NCBI RefSeq assembly: GCF_000002985.6
Contig: NC_003279.8
Coordinates: 9,300,001-9,364,000, forward strand
DNA from: Caenorhabditis elegans
Lineage: Eukaryota; Nematoda; Chromadorea; Rhabditida; Rhabditidae
Length of the DNA: 64,000 bases
Direction: 5' to 3'
The translations under genes and the position numbers were made by a program. The notes below the pieces were generated by a model that saw only the letters and a list, made by a program, of their open reading frames with translations, made no database searches and had not been told where the DNA came from. The first letter of the stretch is position 1; each line of letters begins with the position of its first letter. This document shows, one piece after another, positions 10,329-20,700 of the stretch.

Positions 10329-12604
10329 ATGTCCGATCAACCTGGAACAAGTAGACCGCCTCTTCGAGCAGAACCAACGCCCACAAAAAGTAAATGCTTT
10401 TCAAATCAATTGAATTCAAAAGAAAGTTAAATTTAAAAATTAAATAAATTTACTTTAAAATATACAAAATCATCTGAGATTTTTTAATTTTTTTAAATTT
10501 TTACATTCATTTTTTAAATATGTATCTGATTTTTTTTTCGAAAAGCAATGAAAAAGTATGGAAAATTATTTGAAACTACAGTACTCTTTAAAGGCGCGCA
10601 CCTTTTTATATTTAACAATAATTTGTCGTGTCGAGACCGGGTACCGTGCCTGTAGTGAAAAAACACAAAGAAAATAGTTCTGTAATTTTTGTCATCAATT
10701 TTAGCTTTTTAAATCAAACTTTCTAGTAGGAACTTTGAATTTTTAATTTTCAGCTGCAACACGTCGACGTGCCCGTCCAATTGCAATACCATCAGATGAA
10801 ACTCCACGGAATGAGGTTACATTCCTAAGACCATCAGAAGTTCCACAAAGAAAACCACTTCCAGAATATCGAGAACCACAACCACGAAAAACGTAGTCAC
10901 ATTTAAAAAAATCATTCTTAATTTTTAAAACATTTTCAGAGTTCCAAAGAATGTTCCACTTGAAGATCTTCATAATTATCATCGGGAGGAGTGTCTAAAC
11001 GTTAGCATTCCACATTTTATAAATACAGAAGATCTTATCAAAGAATCTCAACGTGTCAATGGTCTCATTTCATTTCGAAGCACAAATTTTGTGGATCCTT
11101 CTGTTATTTTGAAGGTTTTTATTTAAATTATTATTTATTTATTTGTTTTAGATTTTAACGAGAAAAAATCAGCCAAAAACGCATCTGGATATTTTTTTCA
11201 AAAATTATTTTAATGAGAAAAATATGAAACAAATATTTTTTAAAAGAGTATTGAGAAATGACCTAACATTTTTTTGCAAAAAAAATCAAACTGAAAATTG
11301 TTGCTCTCCAAAAATCAGAACCCACTTGAAGTCAGAAATATAAATATTTCTCCTAATTAAAATTATTTTTACAGGAAATAAAGAAAAAAGAAGAGGAAAC
11401 TGTAACATTAATGGACAACGACAAAAATTCTATAATAGACATAGTTGGAGATGGAATAAACTACGAAAAATTGAAGAAAGTCGAGAAATCCCTCTGCCAG
11501 ATTGATATTATCACCGAATTTATGAATAGAAGTCGACATTTACAAGGAAAAAAAGTCAACGGATGCATAATGAGAATCGACGTACGGTTTATGGTTTTTG
11601 GAAAATTTCAAAAAAAAAAATTCAAAATGGATTGACATTGCCTGACTTTTCCACCACAAGAAAATGTCAAATTTAAAATTATTTTTTCGGATTTTTTTGT
11701 AGAATAATAATAATAATTTTAAGTGATAAAATTACTAAATATCATAGTTTAAAGTTTCAAAAAAATTTTAATGCGATTTCTATTTTTTTTTTAATTTTTA
11801 AGAGTTCGGCTATGATATTTAATTTTTTTAGAATATTTTGAGAGTACTTATAAATTTATGCAAAATACCTCTAAAAATAACAAGAAACAGTAAACATTAT
11901 ATTTTTCGCAATAAACAGTTTTTTAGCCAAATCTGAGTCGACTTTCTGTTTTTAAAAAATTTGAGTAACTTTTCAGGAAACGAAACAATTATTATTTCAT
12001 GTAATAATTGATGGACCTGTTGGAAGTATCTATGAAGGTGGAACATTTTTTGCCGATATTAACATCCAACCATATCAAAATCATTCATTGATTCCAAGAG
12101 TTTGTTTTCACACATTTATATTTCATCCGAATCTTGGGAAATATGGAAACGTAAGTTTAAAAACCTAATTTTGAAAACATTTAAATTTTTTGCAATTATT
12201 CAGTGGGACATGCGTGGAATTCAATGGGAACGACGATCCAATTTGGAAGTTTTATATAATTTTATTGTGGAAGGAATGCGAAATGTGAAATATGATATTG
12301 GTAAATTCTTTCTACATTTATAAGACATTTTAAACTACTTGGCTATCTAAATATCAACTAAAAAATTAAATTATGAACTCTTCCAGAACGTAGAAATCTT
12401 GCTCAATTGGAAGATATGTCACAACCGAATATCTCGCGGCTTGCTAAAGAGGATTGGCCGAAATTCGAGCGTACAGCCCGGGAATTTGTAATGAAAATGG
12501 CCGGAGGAACTATAAACGGACGCAAGACAATTTTTGCTGAAACAAAAAAAAGGAGAAGACAAGATTTTCTTGATGAAGACATTGATGTCATTGGAATTTC
12601 ATAG
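10329..12604 (+). CDS. uev-3: ubiquitin E2 variant (UEV) protein
   Basis: Seven exons (10329-10389, 10754-10892, 10940-11114, 11375-11581, 11977-12150, 12204-12300, 12387-12604) give 356 residues. The C-terminal half, about 150-290, has the UBC fold: LLFHVIIDGP, YEGGTFFADI and FHTFIFHPNLGK are the recognisable strands. Where a catalytic E2 has its HPN...C active-site segment, this protein runs HPNLGKYGNWDMRGIQW with no cysteine, so it is an inactive E2 variant. The N-terminal ~125 residues are Pro/Arg-rich and of low complexity, and the C terminus is basic (KKRRRQDF). From the literature, UEV-3 works with the p38 kinase PMK-3 in the DLK-1 axon and synapse pathway. An operon with rab-5 is likely. 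Its poly(A) signal is at 12621-12626. Confidence 0.93.
10571..10645. repeat. dispersed repeat fragment in uev-3 intron 1
   Basis: The segment contains ACTACAGTACTCTTTAAAGG followed by GCGCACC and, later, TGTCGTGTCGAGACC. The same words recur in lin-41 intronic DNA (39.77-39.99 kb, both orientations) and, more loosely, near 26.49, 42.76, 44.42 and 45.47 kb. This indicates a family of dispersed non-autonomous repeats. Confidence 0.6.
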
Positions 12605-12768
12605 TTTTCTGTTTTTTTTAAATAAACAAAAAATGTTAACCATTATTTATTGGTTCTTAAAATCACTTTAAAAATTCAAATACAAACAATCAAAAAGGCA
12701 CATGAAGGTTTTTAAAAATCACAGACAAATTCAGAATAAGAATACAAGAAAAATATAGTGTCTCCCGA
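12605..12768. terminator. convergent 3' ends of uev-3 (+) and psat-1 (-)
   Basis: Only 164 bp separate the two stop codons. The + strand poly(A) signal for uev-3 is at 12621-12626 and the minus-strand signal for psat-1 at 12646-12651. Cleavage some 15 bases past each would make the two transcripts abut or overlap by a few bases. Confidence 0.65.
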
Positions 12769-14452
12769 CTAGTTAGTATTATGGAGTTTCTGGAACTCAT
12801 TCATCCACGTGGCAAGTACTTGTGTCTCCTCGACTGAGATGGCATTATAGAGCGATGCACGGATTCCACCAACTGATCTATGTCCCTTTAAACTAATCAT
12901 ATTTCGTTCAATAGATCCTTTCAAGAACTTCTCCTCAAGTTCATCGTTTCCAGATGGACCGCCAATTCGGAAGCAAACATTCATAATACTACGGTAGCGT
13001 TTGTCAACGGCGCAGTGATAAAAACCATTTGAATTATCAATTATATCATAAATCATTCCAGATTTTTGAAGGTTTAGCTCATAGATTGCTTGAAGTCCAC
13101 CTTTTGATTTTATCCATTTGAGAACGAGATTTGTTGTGTAGATACCTCCAGTTGGTGGTGTATTATACAAACTATTATTTGCAATCATTTCTTTATAACT
13201 GAAGACAGATGGAGTGATTGCTTGTTGCTTTCCGATAAGATCTTTCCGAACAATAACGATTGTAAGACCAGCGGCGCCAAGGTTTTTCTGAGCTCCACCG
13301 AAAACCACTCCGTGCTGAAATGAAACTTTTAAAAAAAGGTTAATGATTTTTTCATAAAACTTATTTGGTAATTTCACAAGATTTTCTCTTGCCAAAATCT
13401 TGTAAAATTAGGATAAAACATCTGGCTAATTTTCTAAAAGATTTTTATATACATAGTTGTGCTTACATCTTTAAAATCAAATGGTCTAGCCATGAAATTC
13501 GAAGAAACATCAGCCACCAATGGAACATTATGTGATTCTGGAGCAGTTGGAGTAAATTCAATTCCATGTACAGTCTCATTGGCACAATAATACAGATATG
13601 CGGCTTTTTCATCGTGAACCCAATTCTCTTGATCTGGTACAGTGACATACGGTTTTGATGGTTGAAAAACCTTCTTCACATTGATATATTTTCCAGCCTC
13701 ATCTGCTGCTTTTGAAGACCACGCGCCTGTCACAATGTAGTCCGCGTGTTCATGATCACCCTATAAAGGAAACTTTATTTTTATATTTTATTTTTTATTG
13801 TGGGTATATTGAGATTTGCCTAACTTTTCAAGTCATAAGATTTTTTTTTCATTTTCTAGGAATGATAAATTGTTTTAAACAACATTTTTTTCTAGTTAGG
13901 GAAGTCTCAAAAGCCATCAGAGACGTGTTTCACTCTTATCATAAATTATACCTTAAGATTGAGAGGAATAGCGGCGAATTGACCGGTTCCGCCGCCTTGC
14001 ATGAAAAGAATTTCAAAGTTGTCTGGTACGTTCCTGCAAATAGATTTTTATTAAGATTAAATGCCACTTCCGGGTTTTCTTTTTCTTTTTTTGAAGGAAT
14101 GGAAGCATTTTGCACTTTAATTTTAAAAAGGCTTGGTGCACAATGTTTCAAGTTTCATCACTCTAGCTAGTTGAACTAATTACAGAATAATTTCAGAAAC
14201 ATCGAACTTACATAAGTTCCCGAATAAGACTGATAGTTTCATTGAGAAGAGCTCCGAATTCCTTCGATCTATGCGACATTTCTGAAAATTTGTCTTGAAT
14301 TCTCACAATATCCGCATATTTCTTAATTTACCAATGACACTGACTCCTAGATTATTGAAATTGAGTTGTTCTTCTTGCATTTTAAGTAAAACTTCTTCAG
14401 GAAGCTTTGCTGGACCAGCAGCAAAGTTAATTTTTCGTCCGGGAGCTGCCAT
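12769..14452 (-). CDS. psat-1: phosphoserine aminotransferase
   Basis: PLP enzyme that converts 3-phosphohydroxypyruvate plus glutamate to phosphoserine plus 2-oxoglutarate in serine biosynthesis. Five minus-strand exons (14332-14452, 14212-14281, 13952-14033, 13467-13760, 12769-13314) give 370 residues, the usual length for the family. The sequence opens with [16 protein letters not shown], continues through [16 protein letters not shown] and the [15 protein letters not shown] loop, and places the Schiff-base lysine at K199 in [25 protein letters not shown] near the C terminus binds substrate carboxylate. The start ATG at 14452 is the one matching homologues. The ORF continues a little upstream without homologous sequence. 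Symbol recalled from the locus (F26H9.5). Confidence 0.94.
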
Positions 14453-14778
14453 TTTATGGAGAAGAGGGTTAGTGTGTTTTATTGATTTCTGCAAAAATAG
14501 AGTAGCGGTTTCGCAAAAAACAAACGTTTCGAACAATGAGCAGGAATTCCTGCAGGAAAAGAAGAAAAAAAGAAGAAGAGTAATAGTATATTTATGATGC
14601 TGAGAGATTGAAGTTTAAAAACAATTCAGCGATTCAATTTACTTAAATTTAAATTTTTAAAAATGAATTAAAGTTATAATTTTGAATATTTTAAACTCAA
14701 AAGCAATTTATTGGAATTTCTTGTGTAAAAAATTGCAAAAGAATCCGTTGGATGGGTCAAGATTTAAGTATTAAGAGA

Positions 14779-14926
14779 CCATGAGATCATGAGAATGCCT
14801 ACCGTTTTGGCGCGGGAATATCTCGTAGCGAAGGCACCTAAATCTCTCGTCACCGCACGTTCTCTCTGCTGCCGCTACTTTCGCGCCACAAAGTAGGCAT
14901 TCTCATGAACTCATGGTTTCGTAATA
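14779..14926. repeat. short inverted-repeat element
   Basis: ACCATGAGATCATGAGAATG at the left is mirrored by CATTCTCATGAACTCATGGT at the right. A GC-richer, non-palindromic core of about 95 bp lies between, including GGCGCGGGAA. This structure fits a small non-autonomous transposon. Confidence 0.75.
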
Positions 14927-14960
14927 TCGTAATTTTGAAAAGGCGCACAGATTAATTTGA

Positions 14961-15182
14961 ACAGGTCTCGCCACTCGAAAAAGTTTATGGTAGCACTTTT
15001 TTCGGCGGTTGTTGTAAACGCGCTTTCCGTTTTTTTCAAACGAAAATTCTTTTAAAATCAATGTTTTTCTTGATAAAAAAGATTTAAGGAAATTTAATTT
15101 TCGAAAAGAACAGTTAGGAAAATAGGAAAGCGACCGCCGCAATGATAAAAAGTACTACCATAAACTTGTTTCGTGGCGAGAC
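14961..15182. repeat. inverted-repeat element, about 220 bp
   Basis: Left arm GGTCTCGCCACTCGAAAAAG followed by TTTATGGTAGCAC; the right arm carries the reverse complement with a few mismatches, ending GTGGCGAGACC. Arms are about 50 bp. The GGTCTCGCCACG word also occurs in the 44.4-kb inverted repeat, so the two may share an origin. Confidence 0.7.
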
Positions 15183-15721
15183 CCACCTCACTAAAACTGT
15201 GTACCTTTCATTTCGTATTTCAGAAAAATTCAGAATAACCATAACTTTTAGTAAATACGAGTAAACTTGAAACTTTATGTTTGTTTTTATATTTGGTTTG
15301 CTTTCAAATATTTGGAAGATTAAAAAATCCAACAAAATTTTTGAAAAGTGAACAATTTCGGGTTGAGAAATCAACGCTATCAAATAATTATCAAACAAAT
15401 AATACTGATGTTTTTTTTTCAAAAAAAAGCTATCCAAAAATATAACAAATACCAAACATCTTCTAATTCAGATGACAATAGTCAGAGGACATAAATCGCT
15501 AAGCTAGCAAGCTGATCATTATGATAAGAAAAGGGGTACACGTGTACCAACAACCGCCATGCAACAAAATGAATGCATAAATGACGGAGAACAGGGAAAA
15601 GAAGAGGAGGGGAGGGGTATGATGTTATCATGAGACGACTCTTTTATGGAACAAAAAGAAAGTTATGAAAGTCACGTACACAGATGGTTTATTTAGATAA
15701 ACTCATGTTTTTTGGCTATAA

Positions 15722-15871
15722 TGGGGTTATTCAAGTAATGTAGCAAAATGTACTTAAATACATTTGTGACGTCACAAATGTATTTAAATACATGTTTTTA
15801 TCTACTTGAATAAGGTTGTGACGTAATTTTTCTACACTTTTTAATTTTCCGACACTACTTGAATAACCCCA
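15722..15871. mobile_element. 150-bp MITE, copy 1
   Basis: Termini TGGGGTTATTCAAGTA and its inverse form terminal inverted repeats. TAA lies immediately outside each end, consistent with a 3-bp (TAA) target duplication. The core contains the palindrome ATTTGTGACGTCACAAAT. A second copy of identical length sits at 51218-51367. No coding capacity. The 3-bp TWA-type duplication suggests PIF/Harbinger mobilisation, which is an inference. Confidence 0.88.
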
Positions 15872-16547
15872 TAAATGTCATCATAATGATGTAAGATTCG
15901 TGAGAACAATGGGTGTGTCTTTGAGTGGGATAAATTGGAAATTAAATAGGTCAACTGTTTATATGTTTGTACTAAAAACCGAATCGCTACAGGAAATGTT
16001 GCATAATGTAGTTGTAAATGTACAACTGACTGGCCCAAACATTAAACTCTTGGGAATATATTTCTGCCTTGTTGACATTGGAATCAGGCGGCAATCGAAA
16101 ATTTTCGAGAATTCTGCAATTCGGCAATTATCGAGTTTAATAAACTTTTATTGTAGTGAGTCTTTTTTTTGGTAATACAATTTAACTTTTTTCCTTCCCA
16201 ACACATAAAAAACTGGAGATTTTAATATTTCATTCTGAGAATTTTCTCGATAATTCGATAATTGCCGTTTTTCAAAATTTTCGGATAAAATTTTTTAACA
16301 AATTTCAACTTATAGCTCACTTTTTCAAAATTCTTATTGAACGAAACCAGGGATGTTTGCCAAAATATGTTCAGTATTAGTCAAAAATACTGAAAATCTA
16401 AATAGAAAACTGCGAAAGTTTTTACACTTTTCAAAATTTTCAGACAGAGTTTTGGCAAACTGCCAAACTTTCGTTAAAAAATTTTAAAGGGTTTTTTTCC
16501 TGGTCTTCTTTTCTAAAAAAGTTTTATCGATATTTAAATATCGTTTA

Positions 16548-16936
16548 GGGCTGTGCGGCTGATGACTCGGTTGATGGAGACAATCAACGTTTTTCAACGT
16601 ATTAGCAATGATCATTTAGGGAATACTTGTATTTGCCATATCGGCTGAGTCTTGAGCTTCTAATTCTAGAAAAAAGTTTTTAAAAAAGTGCACACCCCTT
16701 CCAGAAAAACTCGTTTTTCCAATCAGCCGACAGCCGACAGCCGAGTTACTCGGCTGATTCAAAAAGCCGACTGTTTTGTCAAGGTGTGTGCACTTAAAAA
16801 AAAAAAAACTTTTTTCTAGAATAAGAAGCTCATGACTCAGCCAATACTGCAAATACAAATATTCTTTAATTGATCAGTGCTAACACGTTGAAAAACTTGA
16901 TTCTCTCCACCAGCCGAGTCATCAGCCGCACAGCCC
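16548..16936. mobile_element. 389-bp TA-flanked inverted-repeat element
   Basis: GGGCTGTGCGGCTGATGACT at the left is inverted at the right end (AGTCATCAGCCGCACAGCCC), with TA on both outer flanks. Much of the interior is also imperfectly palindromic, with CAGCCGACAGCCGACAGCCG in the centre. It has the features of a non-autonomous Tc1/mariner-type element. Confidence 0.85.
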
Positions 16937-17735
16937 TAATATCGTTTCAAAAATTGAGATTGTAAATAAAACTGGCTTCAGATACATTGTCCAATGTGAA
17001 TTCTCAGTTTCCTGTAAAAATACAGGTAGTTTTAACTATACACATACAAGCCTTATCTTTATTTTTTTAATCTGGAAAACTGATTGATAACGCAAGGATA
17101 GACGAAGAATGGGCTGATGATGCAAAGAACGATTAGAAAACGAAACTGACATGTGTTTTAATCAAATTTTCACGTGTAGAAAGACAGAAATAAGGATACA
17201 TCTTAAATGGAAGAACTTGGAAAAATTTTACAAGAACGTTATACAATTAAGGGCTATTAGCTGATGTCAAACTTTTCCAAATTCGACCCGTTGAAAGGAT
17301 GTTGTGAAATAAATCAAGAGCAATTGGGAAATTCTCATGTTTTCTTATAAATTTGAATAAAAATATAATTTTCTAAAAGTTAACATACTCTATCGCTTTC
17401 AAACATCCCATCCCGAATATATTAAAGTTCATTTAGATATTTAGATGAATTTATAATAAAAATTTAATATTTGATCTTCAATATTGGCTTGTAATTCTTC
17501 AGATACATGTCAAGATGATACATGGACGAATCACTTTTACTGTCTTTTTTGGCTCAATTCGTTGCTTGAAATGGTGTTTCAAAAAATATAGAGACGTATT
17601 TAAAAATGGTAACGGTTTTCATGAGGGACCGTGACCCTTCGAAAAGTGGAGTAATTTTGTTGAGTTGGAAAACTTCTTGGTAATCGGAATCAGTTCTCAA
17701 ATATCACATCTCAAGTTAAATTTGACCCGTCTCCA

Positions 17736-20700
17736 ATGCGTTTAACACACTTTCTATTGTTTCTTGCAAATTTAAAGTTTTGCTGGAATGACAATTCAAT
17801 AAACGTTCGTCTTAATGCCAAGTGGAGGTCATCCTCGATTTTGGCCGAAATTAGGTGAGTTGTTCAGTTTTTAATATTAAAAAAGTTGACTTTTTAGTGA
17901 GTATATTGGAAAAGAAAACCCCGAAGCATTCTGGAATTTTGTGAATAGTGTCAACCAGGAAATCGATGAAACTTCCAACAAAAATGGTTAGTTTTTCCAC
18001 AATGGAAATAGATTGATTTTATAAATGAAATATTTATCAGATTCTATTCGCAATAAATATGATTTTGGTATGTCGGTTGCAAACAATATTCTCGGCCCAT
18101 TTGAAATGAAGCTTCTCCGTTTTTCATTGGCTACTAGATCAATATCACCTAGAGTACAGGCTCATGAGCAAATTGGAATGGAATTCAAACCAGAAAAATG
18201 TTCATTTTCGTTTTTTGTATATGGTGGTCAGGCGGGATGTCAGTTGAGTGAGCTGAATCTTAATAATTATGATGATAACAATTTAAAGTTGGTTGATTTG
18301 AATATAATAATATAAATTTTTGTGATTTTTACAGAATCTTTTCATTTGATCATATTTACCCAGTTCAATCAACCGCTGAGAAAACTATTTTAATTTATGG
18401 AGAACTTGGCACTTACGAACTCAAGAATCTCCTTCTTGAAGCTCAAAGTCTGATCGAAAAGCACAAAAATCTCAGATTCGTGGTTCGCCACTTTTCTAGA
18501 TTTTCAGATCAAAAGCCTTCATTATCTGGTTATGGAGTGGAACTTGCTTTGAAAAACACGGAATACAAGGCTGTGGATTCTTCGTCAACCAATAAATTGG
18601 ATGAACCTGAGAACCTTCATGGATTGAATTTCAAAATTCTAAAAAATCGGCACTTGGAATTGCAGAACGAGTTGGAATCTTTACGTGAAAATCTTGAAAA
18701 ACAAGGAGAAATTGTGCCGTTAAAGCAGTGGCAGCTAAAAGATTTGGGTTTTAAAACGTGCCAAAAACTGAAAAGTTTGACCGAAATTCGTGAAATGGAA
18801 ATTCTACTGCAGGATTTTCCTACACATGCCAGGTTATTTAATTGTTTTAATTTCAAAAATCTGAAAACGTATTAAAAACAATCTTTTAATTCAAATATCA
18901 AATATAATAAACACCTAAAAAAAAGTTGAGATTCTGAAAAATTTCCGGCAGCTCTAATAACTTTTATAAATTTGGGCTCTTCTTGAAAGTTAAGGTTTTT
19001 TTGTTCGAATTAACAAATTAACCACTAAAATATTTATAGAACAACTAGAATAATGAACTTTTTGGAATCTAAAAATGTAATTTTTAGGGTAACATCTCAT
19101 CAAAATCTCAATGAAACATTGCAAAGATCAATACAAAAAGGACAAGAAACTCTCGAAGCAAAAGGAATTGAATCAGGAACAAATATTTTGGCAATTAACG
19201 GAAGAGTTATTGCTAAAGGAGACTCATTTGTTGATTTATTTGCTTTGATGGAAAAAGTAGAAGAAGAGAAGAAAATGGTCAATGAATTTGTGAAAGGGTT
19301 CGGAAATTCAGAAACTGAGGAATTCGAGAGAATCAATATTCCCAAAATGCTTACCTTGGTGGATTTATCTTCAGTGAAACTATCTGAACACGCATTTGAT
19401 TATTCCATTGCCGAGCCTGTTGTACGTTAATTTTTGATTGGGCCAATCTAAAAGGATTCAATAGAAAACAATTTAATTGAGAAAATATAAAATAAAGTAA
19501 TTTAAAAAACAAACTTTCAGTATCTGAACGATCTGGAATCAACAAGAAGTCCATATAAATCTCTTATGCTAATGCTTCAACCATTCCCTCCTGGCCAAAT
19601 CCGACCAATTTCTCGGAATATATTTAACCTGATTATGTTTCTTGATCCGTTTGATTCAGACGACAGAGTTTTCGATGATGTTATCAGAAATTTCCAAACA
19701 GGAATTCATATTAGGTATATTTCTAATTAATTTCAAATAAGAATTGAACTAATTAAATTTATTTAAAGATTTGGTTTCGTGCCGATTCTCGACGAAGCGA
19801 AATATGGAAAAAGCATAGAAGAAGCTGTAGATTCTATGATTGTTCCTCCTACAAAAAAAGTTTTTTGGAAGTCAAAGGATAGTCTAATCAATGCTTTGAA
19901 GGTTCGTTAAAAAGGGATAATTCCATATCATTTCGAATTTTTTTGACAAAAATTTCAAAATATCTGCGTTCGGGGGGAATCGAACCCCCGTCGAATGCTT
20001 GGAAGGCATCCATGCTGACCATTACACCACGAACGCGGTGGTTTGACGAAAATAGATATAAAAAGAAGAAAATATGTTTATATGTACGATTTTATCGGGA
20101 TTTATAGGGATGCATAGTCGGAAAATCAAGTTCCCATCTTTTAAATACCCTTTCCATCATTTCTTCATGAAATCACCGCGTTCGTGGTGTAATGGTCAGC
20201 ATGGATGCCTTCCAAGCATTCGACGGGGGTTCGATTCCCCCCGAACGCAGATGTACTTATTTTGAAAAAAAATTGTTCAAATTTTAAAGCTAATTGTACA
20301 GAGAAAAACTTTTAATGAGGAATTGTATTTTTTCCAATGTTTATTTACAAAATATTACACAGATATCTTTAAAATAAATACAAAGTCTTATGAAAATTCA
20401 GTGTAGATAAATTAATCAACTTCCTCTACAGTAGGTCCTTGTGGATAATTGCTGGAATGGAATCCACCAGATCCTGGGTTGCCGCATCCGGAACCTGATT
20501 GGGCTTCTTGTTGATGCATTTTTGTTAAAATATCTTGACAAATAGACTTTAACTCTTTGTCCTTTGCTTCAATTTCATCTTTATCCGCTAATGTATTACG
20601 TTCCATCCAACGAAGGGTATCTTCAACTGCATCTTTTGCACGTTTTGCATCTTCTGCTGATAACAGTGATCCATGTTCTTCGAGAGCCTGCTTAACTTGG

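Larger units (their letters stand above)
14453..17735. other. intergenic rich in palindromic elements
   Basis: psat-1 and uggt-2 diverge from here. Four inverted-repeat elements are listed separately (14779-14926, 14961-15182, 15722-15871, 16548-16936). Apart from these, the region is AT-rich and no coding exon was supported. Confidence 0.6.

Noticed and set aside
13712-14170. 152-codon + strand frame
   Set aside because: Antisense across psat-1 exon 3 and its flanking introns; composition follows intron sequence.
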